Of a DNA stretch of 64,000 bases, positions 11,851-21,949 are shown one piece after another (position 1 is the stretch's first letter; each line of letters begins with the position of its first letter). The stretch is taken from NCBI GenBank assembly GCA_030762895.1, contig CM061067.1:164236518-164300517 (forward strand), read 5' to 3'. Both the position numbers and the translations under genes were made by a program. The stretch comes from Sophora flavescens. Lineage: Eukaryota; Streptophyta; Magnoliopsida; Fabales; Fabaceae. The notes under the pieces were generated by a model that searched no databases, was not told where the DNA came from, and saw only the letters and a program-made list of their open reading frames with translations.

Positions 11851-12840
11851 TATCTCTCTAATTTAATTTGGTTATAGTAAATATATTCTGCACTGGTTAA
11901 TTTTACAAACACTTCAACTAAATTAACTCAATTTTTATGGTGGATTGAAAATGAAGAAAAGACACTCTATCATATCAATGTCCTTGAGTTTTGTTTTCTG
12001 CGATCCAACGATATATGATATACAATATTTATTCTAAGTCGTATAAATGTTAAGCATTCAAAATATATTCTTGTATAAAAGAAAAGAACTCGTTAGTATG
12101 TAGTAGGACCTAACATTTATTAATGGATAGAGTTCCTTAGTTCAACTTGTTCTTTGGGTGGAAATTTTTCATAGAATAGAAATTCCGAATTCGTTTGGAA
12201 GAGGACCAATGGTGGTTTGCTAATAGTGAAAATGTATTTTGATCTTAATGTTTTTATGTGATATTTCCGTAATCAAAGTGAATTGTAAATCAAACATAAG
12301 AATAAAGGAATTACACTATAAAATTAATAACTGGTTCGGTTAACCCTCTACAAGCAGGGCATAAACACGGGATTGTAATTGCAATTTGCAAATCTTAGTG
12401 GCAGTGACGTACTAATTAATTAACCAGATTATTTATACCCTTTTTGGTCTTGGAGCTAGATCGGCATGATGATATAACAAAATCTGTAGGATTACAAGGG
12501 TCACTAGTTTATTAAAACAAAATAAATTATTTTCTAATTATAATGAGGATTTTGAGAGGCTAATTAATCAATAACAAGAGGAAAAATCTAACTTTACGAA
12601 TTATTAGTGTGAATAAGATGAATGGAACTGAATAAGCATCTCTTGTTATTGATTATTGAAGGAGTACATTGATATATATAGATATTTGATTAGCCAATAA
12701 AGGAAAGAAAAAGGACTAACAGATTCTATAGCTAATCTTCTAACTAGATAACAGATTAACTAACTGTTATCATAAAATTGATATAACAGATAATAACAAC
12801 TTGAATAGTTATCTTATTATATATAATCTAACTAATCTAA
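11851..12840. other. Intergenic, AT-rich, LTR-like remnant
   Basis: No gene seen. A perfect inverted repeat ATCAATAACAAGA / TCTTGTTATTGAT (about 12567-12581 and 12639-12652) forms a potential hairpin with a roughly 57-base loop. The following 12660-12835 has repeated TAACAGATTA-like words resembling a degraded copia LTR in minus orientation. It abuts vicilin relic 3. Confidence 0.5.
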
Positions 12841-12975
12841 TACGAATGCCCAACCTCAGCAAAAGGATCAGGGAGTGCAAGGAGGGGTCCCCTGTCTCCA
12901 ATTTTGGGTGCTTTTTATTACCGAGGACACCATATGACTGCTATGTATGCTATTAGAGCTCCTTGTGAGCTACAA
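12841..12975 (+). pseudogene. Vicilin-like relic, copy 3 (last exon only)
   Basis: Aligns by eye with the end of exon 6 and the 3' untranslated region of copies 1 and 2: the NAQPQQ-like start, then GPLSPILGAFY-like coding (12886-12920), then the CTATGTATGCTATTAGAGCTCCTTGTGAGC tail. The stop after AFY is changed, as in copy 2. Nothing upstream is vicilin; the rest was lost or replaced by repeat sequence. It shows the locus once had at least three tandem 7S globulin genes. Confidence 0.8.
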
Positions 12976-13080
12976 AAGAATGCTGGTATTTGAAATATTT
13001 TATTCTCTTCAAAATCATATACTGTTAGATCCGCTTATTATTTGTTGTTGAATCATTTCATTCATTTTTGAATTATGGTG

Positions 13081-13640
13081 ATTTGCACTTTGTCATTTTT
13101 AAGGACTTTTGAAAGAGTTATGCACCATCCAAAGTGGTGGCTTTCCCTTGGTAGCTAATTTTGGACAAATTGCTTACAAAGTGTAATCTTATTCGAAGAA
13201 AAGTCTTCTTACAACAACATGGCACTTTTTGTGGTTTTTGTGATGAGGTTTTGGAGACTTGTGATATTTTTTTCTCCATTAATGTTCCTTTTCACAACAG
13301 GTGCGGAATTCCTTTTATGCATGGGCAGAATTTTCTGTTGTCTTTCCATCCTCTATTTCACATCTATTTCTTCAGCATGTTGGTCTTGTTACAGGTAAAA
13401 TTCCCAAAAAGGTATGGATGTCTTTGTGGCATTTTGGTCTCTTTTGTTAATAAGAAACAATCGTCTTTTTAATGATGGCCTAGTGGGTCTTATTAGTATT
13501 TTAGATTTCATTAAGATTCAGTCTTGTACTTCGTTTTTATTTAGGAATGTGGTTTTTTCTCTTTTATTCTCAAATTGGTGTTTGGATCTTGTTCAATGTA
13601 TTAAGCACAGGTTTGCCGGCGTTGTCTATCAAGCTCCATA
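13081..13640 (+). pseudogene. LINE-type retroelement tail (zf-RVT region)
   Basis: Matches the pattern of the reverse-transcriptase zinc-binding region at the end of plant LINE ORF2: PSKVVAFPW, then LTKCNLIRRKVF, then CGFCDEVLETCD. The terminal block continues in another frame with VFVAFWSLLLIRNNRLFND. Frameshifts and stops (for example TAG at 13155-13157) break it. No reverse-transcriptase core, endonuclease or poly(A) tail was found, consistent with a decayed fragment. Confidence 0.7.
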
Positions 13641-13899
13641 AAAATCATGGAGGATCCAACCTAAAGCTATCACAACCGTTCATATATTATTAAAATAAAT
13701 CAACGACTCAGAATTCCCAATGACGGATCCCCGACCAAAGTAAGTTGTGAGCTACGCCATAAGTTACAGGACAAGGATGGTAGTGACGAGTGGCAACTAA
13801 CATTAACGATGGTGACCTTTTCTCCCGAAAGGGCAAAATAGGCACTTCAACTTTCTATTCAGTTGTACAGTTCCCACATCCTTCCTCCTGTTCGTTCTC

Positions 13900-14425
13900 C
13901 CTCGCCATCACCAACACTCATCGCCGGCTTCGCTAGTGGCGGCGGCGCCTTCGTCCTCCAGTTGCTTCCACGCTCTAACACCTAACATGACCCAGACCCA
14001 CCAAGTTTTCCTGAACCGCTGTTACCGCCCAGCCACTGGACCTTTCATACTCCTCCAACCCAAACGTCGTCGTCTTGTTCGACGGCAAAGCTTCCCTGTT
14101 CTCTCCAACGACAACAAACAGAAGAGCATGGAGGAATAATCCCAGAAGCTGATGCCGCCACCACTTTCGAGGGGAAGGAGCCCGAAACACCAAAAGCAAA
14201 GGCCCAACACCTCCAACCCATCCAGATTCGTACAGCCTATTCATTGCTGCCTCGCCCTCGGTAGACCATCGCCGAGCTTCGTCTTCTCCGCCGCTGTAAC
14301 ACCGATCTGACGCCCCTCCTCGACCTCGGGTGGACAGATCTGCAACAACATCACATCTAACACAGATCTGAGGTGACAACATTCTCAAGATAACCATTAA
14401 CGAATTCTTCAACATCTAAACCGGA
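13900..14425 (+). other. GC-rich gene-like fragment, unrecognised
   Basis: A C-rich island in AT-rich surroundings. One plus frame (about 13936-14139) reads AAAPSSSSCFHALTPN then QPKRRRLVRRQSF, a serine/arginine-rich composition like a chloroplast transit peptide; it has no ATG at its start and ends at TAA. The continuation to 14420 is GC-rich but frame-broken. It may be a captured first exon carried by the hAT-like end at 14808-14992. I cannot name the parent gene. Confidence 0.35.
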
Positions 14426-14489
14426 TATGGTGAACAACTCCAATTCTCTTAATATTCAATTTACTTATAAAAAAGAGCGTATTCATACT

Positions 14490-14625
14490 TTCGTGAACCA
14501 ACCGACTTTCGAACAAGGGACGGTGAACTCGTACTCTTTAATCAACCAAGTGGTTGGGGTTTGAAGGTATGGAATGATTTTTTGTTGGAAGGAAGTTCGA
14601 ATCCCGATTTAATCGGTGGTTGAAA
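14490..14625 (+). mobile_element. SINE-like fragment
   Basis: Box-A-like ATCAACCAAGTGGTTGGGG (14531-14549) and box-B-like AAGTTCGAATCCC (14593-14605). The box A region matches the SINE at 51083. A short (AT)n run, 14630-14649, follows. Confidence 0.45.
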
Positions 14626-14807
14626 TCGGTATATATATATATATATATACACGTATTAATAAATAGATCAAATAAGAAGTATAATTTCAATGTAAGTTCT
14701 AATTTTCATATTAAGTTCAAATTATTTAATACTTAAACAAGCACAAATTGGAGTACGTCTTTCAATTTATGATGCTTTAGCCTTTTTTTTTATTTTAAAA
14801 AACCCCT

Positions 14808-14992
14808 TTTTTAATGAACCGACCGGTTTTCCGGTTTCGATTTGCCGGTTTTGGCCCGGTTCAACAGATTTTTTGTGATTTTAACGATTGAACCTCTTTT
14901 CCGGTTCTGTGGTTCGACCAGCATCGGAGAGGGGTCCAGCCGACGGTCCAACCGATTGAACCGGTCCAACCGGACCGGTTTTTAAAACACTG
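14808..14992. mobile_element. hAT-like terminus with CCGGTT subterminal repeats
   Basis: Dense CCGGTT/AACCGG repeats ending in GGACCGGTTTTTAAAACACTG, a terminus seen in common plant hAT-like elements. I could not find the matching left end (CAGTGTTTTAAAAACC) upstream, so the element's extent is unknown; the GC-rich fragment at 13900 could be its cargo. Confidence 0.5.
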
Positions 14993-14999
14993 CTCTAGG

Positions 15000-15477
15000 C
15001 ACTGACTTTTGTAAAGAAAATATTATCCTACCTTTAAGATAGTCTTTAATTTATACTAGATGGTAATTTTTATATAAGGATTGGAGTATCAAGTACTCTT
15101 CATTTATATATAAAAAAAGTTGCTTATAAAAAAAAAAAGCATATTAACAGAATTTGGATAGGGCCAAGGGAGCGGTGCCCAAACCCAAAATTTTCTCTTT
15201 TATTGACGTGAATAATGTGTCATGTAAATAAAAGAAGTGATGGTTTGTATATAACTTTCATTTGAAGAAGCTAAGCTAGAACTTTTAGTTATCAGACACC
15301 TTAGATGGATATATTATCTTTGGTAAATGGAACAGATTGTGTTATTTGGATGATGTACCATTACACCATCTTGATGAGTGGTGCATCATAATCTTTATCA
15401 TTATCTTTAATTTTAGTCGCTGTATATTCCTTTTATATTTCAGTTATGAAAATATTTGTAGGAATTGTAAGTAATAA
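15000..15477. other. Intergenic, nothing recognised
   Basis: AT-rich sequence without coding signal or repeat structure that I can identify. Confidence 0.5.
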
Positions 15478-15492
15478 AATTACTAATTGAGA

Positions 15493-15690
15493 ATCCAAAG
15501 GGGTTGACCTATATAGTGGAAGCGTGCTAGGTCTGTAATATACAGAGTGTGTACATGGATATTCTCGAGAAGTAAGAGGTCTCTAATTCGAATCCTTGCG
15601 AAAAATAAATTTCTTGGGGAGAGGTTATACCCATGTTACTCGCAGTTCCCGAGTGATAGCTCACTCGCCACCATTTTTCTTACCAAAAAT
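15493..15690 (+). mobile_element. SINE with 15-bp target duplications
   Basis: A 198-bp insertion flanked by perfect direct repeats AATTACTAATTGAGA (15478-15492 and 15691-15705). The head contains a tRNA-like box A (GGTTGACCTATATAGTGG) and box B (GGTCTCTAATTCGAATCC). The tail ends in TTTTTCTTACCAAAAAT. Length, Pol III boxes and long target duplications all fit a tRNA-derived SINE retroposed by a LINE. Confidence 0.85.
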
Positions 15691-16192
15691 AATTACTAAT
15701 TGAGAGGAAATTTGAAGGTGAAAATTATTTTTGTCACGCTTCAATTTTTTTTTTTGAAATTTCAAACACATAGGGATCTTAATGGTTAGCCCATACTGAT
15801 CTTTTTAATAACAGGTCAATGCAAAGTTCATATTAATAACCCGTCTATGAACTCTAGTGTTACTTCTCTAACAGGCCTTCCTTTCCAACTTATTTATTAG
15901 TTTATGATGATTATTTTTTATAAGCTAAAATGGTATTAAGCAGATTAATAGGGTACACTAACCCATGTATCAACATTGCAAACATAACCACCTAGCAGCT
16001 AATTACATCAATATGAAGCAGGAACAGATTCATCTACCAATTAATTACAGCAGAATACACAGTCATTGCTGCATAATTTCGTCCCGGAGCACCTAAAATC
16101 AGAATCCCCTTATACAGTATTACACCACAACAAACTTAGAGAAGCACCAAGGAGGAAAAGACCAAAAGATATCAAATCAGAATTACAGCAGT

Positions 16193-16221
16193 ATGCATGC
16201 GAATAAGAGGATTTATAAATA
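16193..16221 (+). promoter_or_regulatory. Seed-type promoter: RY element and TATA box
   Basis: TATGCATGC (16192-16200) contains the RY/legumin-box core CATGCA on the minus strand, the site used by ABI3/FUS3-type B3 factors in seed genes. TTTATAAATA (16212-16221) is a TATA box about 80 bp before the copy 2 start codon. This is the arrangement known for beta-conglycinin genes, still legible although the gene is dead. Confidence 0.65.
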
Positions 16222-16299
16222 CCCATGATCTCACCCCCTGCTTTTATCATCGAGCGAGTAAGATATTCAGTCATCATCGGTAGGGCTACTATAATGAAA

Positions 16300-18495
16300 A
16301 TGAGGTCTCCATTGTGGGTGTTGCTGGGAGTTCTTTTCCTGGCTTCAGCGACTGTTTCATTTGGCCTTGCGTACCGGGAGAAGGAGAACCCCATCAGTCA
16401 TAACAAGTGCCTGCAAAACCATGGTGGTTGCAAGATGTTCAACAACCGTGAGTCTGGGGAGTGGGAGGGATGTGAAGAGCAACATGAAAGTCGACAACAG
16501 AAAGGGGAAGCCGCGAGAGTGAGGAAGAAGAAGAGCGTGACCCAAGGGAAAAACCGCGTCGTCGGCACCAGGAGCAAGAGCAGCAGGAAAGTGAGGGTCA
16601 ACGAGGAAGGGGTAAGGAAGAAGAGGAGGAAGAACCATGGGGACAACAGCATCAAAGTCAAAGGGAGAGGGAACCCCAGAGGGAGGAGAGAGGACAATGA
16701 CCTGAGAAGAGGAGGCAACGTGAAGAGAAAGGAGAAGGACAAGGGTCACAGTCACGGTCACGAAGACAAAGAAACCCTTTTTACTTCAGTTCAAACAGGT
16801 TGGAGACTCGTTACAAGAATCGAAATGGCCAGATTCGTGTCCTTCAGAGGTTCGATCAGAGATCCAATAAACTTCAGAACCTCCAAAACTATCGTATTGT
16901 AGAGTATGAATCCAAACCCAACACCCTAATTCTTCCCCATCACTCTGATGCTGAGTACGTCCTCGTTGTCCTCAGAGGTAATTTAAGAGTACTTATTAAG
17001 GATAATTGATGACAATAAATTAATTTTGTTAATTATTGGGAATGTGATTGCAGGGAGAGCCACAATCACAGTACCGACAACAAACAAGCCTACAACCTTG
17101 ACCGTGGTGATGCCCTGAGACTCCCTGCTGGCACCACTTCTTATATTCTTAATCGAGACGACGACCAGAATCTGAGAATAGTCAAACTCGCTATACCCAT
17201 TAACAAACCTGGACAATTTGATGTAATGCTCAATCTCATATTTCTCACAATTAATATTCATTTCTTTTCCAACTCCAACTAATTTGTTTTTTCTTTATAG
17301 GATTTCTTCCCATCAAGCACTAAAAACCAACAATCCTACTTCCGAGGCTTCAACAGGAATACTCTAGAGGCTGCCTTCAATGTAAGGCATAAGCATCTTA
17401 TCTTATATGCATTTTTTGGTTTGATAATTGTTGAGTAAATATAATCATTATGTGCTTGTTATGATTTCATAGACCCGATACGAGGAGATGAAAAAGATTT
17501 TATTAGGAGAGGAGGAGCATGAACAAGAGTAAGAACCAGAACAACAAAGCCAACAAGAGGGAGTGATAGTCAGAGTGTCTAAGGAACATATTCAAGAACT
17601 GAGCAAAAATGCCAAATCTAGCTCAAAAAAAGGCAAACCTTCTGAATCCGGCCCTTTCAACTTGACAAGCAAGAAACCTGTCTATTCCAACAAGTTTGGA
17701 AACTTCTACGAGATCACCCCAGACAAAATTCCCCAGCTTGAGGATTCGGAACTGTCTCTCTCCTATATAGAGATTAACAAGGTATACAAACACATAGCCA
17801 TATAGATCATCCACGTTGGATAACTTTATATTTTGACACTAATAATATTGATTTGTTTTTCAATAATTTAGGGAGCTTTGTTGCTGCCACACTACAATTC
17901 AGAGGCCATAGTGATAGTTGTGGTTAGCGAAGGAAAAGGAAACCTTGAACTGGTGGGTCTAAGAGAGCAACAACAACAAGAGGAAGAGGAGGAACAACAA
18001 GAGGAATAGCAAGAAGAAGAAGAGGAGGAAGAAAAAGAGGGATATAGGCAAGTCCGGAGGTACAGAGCTAGATTGTCACCAAGAGATATTTTCGTAATCC
18101 CGACAGGCTATCCAGTTTCCATCAATGCTTCCTCAAATCTTAAGGTTTGGTATCAATGCTGAGAACAACTAGAGAAACTTCCTCGCAGGTACAATATAAC
18201 ACAATTCAATTCAACATACTATATATATTACTTTGCTCTATGACATGTCAACATTGCTTCAACTTATTGATGCCCTTTTGGTGATTGAAAATTGGAAGGC
18301 GAGGATGACAATGTGATAAGCCAATTAGATAGACCAGTGAAGGAGCTTGCATTCTCTGGATCGGCTCAAGATGTTGAGAGGTTAATCAACAACCAAGAAC
18401 AATCCTACTTCGCGAATGCTCAGCCTCAGCAATAGGAGGAGGAAAGGCATGGAAGAAAATGGCCCTTGTCTTCGATTTCGGGTGCTTTTTACTAC
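16300..18495 (+). pseudogene. Vicilin/beta-conglycinin-like relic, copy 2
   Basis: Start ATG at 16300 (another ATG at 16294) opens a clear signal peptide, LWVLLGVLFLASATVSFG, and a vicilin-type mature start. Exons: 16300-16977, 17054-17222, 17301-17381, 17473-17781, 17872-18188, 18299-18495, all with GT/AG borders. A frameshift in the Gln/Glu-rich extension separates the signal peptide from the core frame (GQIRVLQRFDQRSNKLQNLQ). Further damage: an in-frame TGA at the end of the extension; a 7-bp deletion in exon 2 relative to copy 1; TAA in exon 4; TAG in exon 5; TAG in exon 6; and loss of the terminal stop after GAFY. The shifted extension yields a lysine/arginine-rich frame that is an artefact, not a basic protein. 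Poly(A) signal-like AATAAATAAAAT follows near 18603. Confidence 0.93.
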
Positions 18496-18619
18496 GCAAA
18501 ATATGTTATGTATAACTACTATCTATGTTGTAAGAGCTCATTGTGAGCGATGAAAGAATCATGCTCTTGTATCTAAAACTAGAGCTCCAACTTTCTGTTA
18601 TGAATAAATAAAATCAAGC

Positions 18620-19890
18620 ATAAAAGTTTTGCGTGTCCTTCAACTTTCTACTTATCTAATTTAATATGGTCATATACTACATATTTTCTGCATGGGTTAA
18701 TTTGCTTTACTTCTACAGTAAATTATCTGAATTCTCACTCTAAAATGAAAATGAAGCAAAGACATAATAAATCATATCACAGGACCTTGAGTTTTGTTAG
18801 TTTGTACTCAGCGACGTTCCACTCATATTTATTTTGATACACCAAAGAAAGGTGGCGGGTGGCGGATCAAAAATATTTTTACACCCTTTTGGAAAAAATA
18901 TTGAGACCTTGAAAAGAAAACAAATTCGGTTTATGATATATAGAGTGTGTTTGTTATTGTTTATTTTGTTAAAAAAATCAATTTTTTAATTGAATAATCA
19001 TTTTTTAAAATTTTTAGTGTGTTTTTTTTTTGTTTTTGAAAATAATGAAAAACAAAAGAAAAAAAATTTCATTTTTAGGGTGAAAAACAACTTTTATTAG
19101 CTTTTGAAAAAAAATCATTTTTTATAACAAATTAATTTTTTAAAAATGATTTTTATGCAATTGCCGAGCTGTTGTCCACAATGTTAAAATTATTTGCTAT
19201 TTTCCCCCTCAAATTGTGCATGACTTGATTAACAAAAGTTTTAGCGACAATAATATTTTCTCCTAAAAAACTTAATAATAATGTACAAATATTTCAAATA
19301 AACCATACTAAAATTCATTTTATGTAAACAAATTACATTCCTTTAAATCCATAATAAAAAAAATAACAACTACCAAGTGTTAATTAACTGTAGAAGTGTC
19401 ATCAACAAAAGATGAAAAATACATCATTTGAATCTAATAGCTACTCTCATTTCATATACATTTCTTCAACTCTTAACTATAATGAAGACATCTGCTACCA
19501 ATTTTCTGAAAATCATAATGTATGACCTAGAATAATAAAATAAGAAAAAATGTCATTTAAAAATAGTTCATCTATGTAAATTAGAAAATAACAACAAATA
19601 TTCATGTACATAACATGCCCAAAATAAAAGTTACCATTGATGACTCAAACTGTATCAGCCTGAGTCAGGCACATTGTTCATAAAAGAAACAAAAACTAAA
19701 AGGACAAATTGATTCTTTTGTACACCAAAACAAGAGTTAGTACAAAAAAAAAAGGAATATTGCCAACGGATAATAAACCACTACAGATTATGCTTATTAT
19801 TATAAGATAAGAAGGATGCAAGAAAGATAGTTCATAGGCAAATTGCAATTATTGACAGCCCTTGTTCAACAATTTGTCTAGAATGTACTT
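18620..19890. other. Intergenic, AT-rich
   Basis: No gene recognised. It contains CCTTCAAC at 18637-18644, the uninterrupted counterpart of the target used by the hAT pair beside copy 1, then long A/T-rich tracts (18960-19160). Confidence 0.6.
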
Positions 19891-19897
19891 GTATCAG

Positions 19898-20752
19898 TTG
19901 TATGTGATCTACTACTTATAATATTCATGTTTGTCTCCCGAAAGTGCCTGCTAAACTTAAAAATATCAAAGACCAATTTTCAACTTCAATGTAGCATGTA
20001 CTATGTTCCAACTTGAAGGAATATTATACTCACGGACGGACCCAAGTACATGGGTTTGGGGGCAGTTGCCCCCACAAAATAAATTTTTTTGTTAATTAAA
20101 TCTACATAATTTTTTTTCTCCCACTACAAAATAACATTGCCCCCATTGCTCTATAATTATACTTTAAATGACACTAAAAATGTTATCCTCATTGTTCTAC
20201 ACCTTAATTTACATATCTTCTATATTTTCAGTAAAACTTGGTCATATATATAGAGAAATATTTTCGATAGTGTTGAAAATGAAAAAAAAAATATAACAAC
20301 CTCAAAGTCTAAAAACACACAAATAACAATTATAATTTATAGAAGCTGAGGTATCTTTAATTTTATAGCTATATAATGATATAATTTTTGTAATCACTAA
20401 TTTTTTGACTTAATAATAATGATGTAATTATTTTATCGCTAATATTTTTTTTATAAAAATATTTATGATATATTATTTTGTCCCCACCAATCAAATTTTC
20501 TGGGTTCGTCCCTGATTATACTATAAATTTAGAATTACAAACCTTCCCCTGCATTAATGAGACTTAACGCTTGTTCAACATTATTGACAATTTCCTCTCG
20601 AATCCCAGCAACAGATACTCTAAGCTGGAAAACAAAAAAGGACCTCCATACATATACAACTACATACTGCTACATTAGCTGTAAATAAGAATTCAAGTGG
20701 CAGCTTGCCAACCTCCAAACTCTCATGAATTTGCAATTTCTGATTTTCAACA
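19898..20752 (-). pseudogene. Kinesin-7-type motor domain fragment (three exons)
   Basis: Three minus-strand blocks with splice borders. Exon A (20752-20713) reads ENQKLQIHESLE and ends at a GT donor. Exon B (20624-20543) lies between AG and GT and reads VSVAGIREEIVNNVEQALSL then INAGEG. Exon C (about 19946-19898) reads HFRETNMNIISSRSHT. In order these match the plant kinesin-7 motor segment around switch I (family pattern LQIHEN..., VAGLKEEIV..., RHFGETNMN.RSSRSHT). The switch I core NxxSSRSH is kept. The rest of the motor is missing: upstream is an LTR-like sequence and downstream the frame fails. The intron between B and C holds a hAT MITE. It is a relic of a resident gene or a captured piece. 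Confidence 0.8.
20031..20514. mobile_element. hAT MITE, 484 bp
   Basis: Terminal inverted repeats CACGGACGGACCCA / TGGGTTCGTCCCTG (12 of 14 positions pair) and a perfect 8-bp duplication ATTATACT (20023-20030 and 20515-20522). No coding capacity. It sits in an intron of the kinesin relic. Confidence 0.88.
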
Positions 20753-20756
20753 GTTA

Positions 20757-20998
20757 TGTTAGTTATTTTCAGTTGGTTAGATAACTTGTAATTTAAGTTA
20801 GTTAGCTTAGCTGTAGATAGCTGGATAGTAGTTAAGCCTTGTATAAAGTAGACACATTGCCTCTTGTACATTTTAAGTCAAAATTGTGAATGAGAATTAC
20901 ACTCTCTTACACAGCAAATTCATCCATGGCTCTTCCTTTCACTTTCAACAAGAAGATCATTGTTGGTCCTGATGACTCAGATGAAGACCAAAAGTCCC
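20757..20998 (+). repeat. Copia-like LTR fragment with leader
   Basis: Starts TGTTAGTTATTTTCAG, has a TATA-like GTATAAAGTAG (20839-20849) and runs to CTCTTACACA near 20912. It is followed by GCAAATTCATCC and an ATG (20925) opening a short acidic frame that is cut at 20998 by the next element's LTR. It resembles an LTR plus the first codons of a gag; the family is not identified. Confidence 0.4.
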
Positions 20999-21824
20999 TG
21001 AACACAATACAAACACACAAAGAAAGCACCAGCCACATAGGAAATACTACAAACACTTGGTAGGCAAAGTAAAATTCAGAAAATTGAACAAGAAAGTGAT
21101 AGAATAAAGCACACACAAGATATACGTGGTTCGATCAATGTGATCTACATCCACGGGAGAGAGTAGCACCACTAAGAATCAATGATCACAGTTACAATAG
21201 AGAACTCCTTGAATTTGTCACTCCCCTGTTCACAGGAACACGAACAAACCCCAACTTATCTCTCTATTTTCACACAAACCCAAGATCAATCTATTCTCAC
21301 TTGATTTTCTCTCAATCTCTATGAAACAATTACAATGAATACACTCAATGTATCTGGACGAAAATCAGAGCTCAAAGAACCCTAGAATCTTGCACAAAAT
21401 CACTCAACTAATACATTTGCATTCTGTTGCAGAAACTGATCATAACAGCTTTTGTAGTCGCACCATAATCGATTATTTAATTCCTATAATCTATTATGCC
21501 TTCTCAACCTGCGCTCCGTGTTTCTGGAATTCTCCATAATCGATGATGCTAATCGATTACCACCTCTCTGTTTGTTCTAGAAATGCTCACAATCGATTAT
21601 GCTAATCGATTATGTCTTCATTGTTATTTCTGGAAACCACATAATCGATTATGATAATCGATTATGCGTTCTTTGCCCGAGTTCTATATTTCTGCAAACG
21701 AACATAATCGATTATGCTAATCGATTACAATTCTTCTGCTAGTCCCATAATCGATTATTCAGACACCATAATCGATTATCCCGCTGAAAACTCAACTTTA
21801 CTGTTTTTGAGCCATCTTTCAACA
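20999..21824 (-). repeat. 3' LTR of nested copia element 1
   Basis: On the minus strand it begins TGTTGAAAGATGG, directly after a polypurine tract (complement of CTCCACCTTG, 21828-21837), and ends ...GTGTTCA at 20999. The 826-bp length and TG...CA ends suit a copia LTR. The 5' partner LTR is lost. Confidence 0.7.
21468..21782. repeat. Array of TAATCGATTA palindromes
   Basis: About a dozen copies of the palindrome TAATCGATTA or near variants, often paired as ATAATCGATTATGNTAATCGATTA, in the U3 part of the copia LTR. Spacing is irregular (about 8 to 60 bp), so this is a motif cluster rather than a tandem repeat. Confidence 0.85.
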
Positions 21825-21949
21825 TTTCTCCACCTTGACTACAAATCAGAGACCTTTGAGACCAAAATCAATCACCAGTGTGCTGTGAGTGCTGCTCCCC
21901 CACTTATGGGATTTATGCTTCATAGAAGTTTATCAAGTCCAAGCAAGTC

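Noticed and set aside
16225..16902. Long lysine/arginine-rich plus-strand frame as a basic protein gene
   Set aside because: It joins the vicilin signal peptide to the wrong frame of the Gln/Glu-rich extension; the correct frame gives the acidic extension and vicilin core, so the basic protein is a frameshift artefact.
20907..21116. Small hydrophobic minus-strand frame as a gene
   Set aside because: It crosses the boundary between a copia LTR end and a different LTR-like leader, so it cannot be one ancestral coding sequence.
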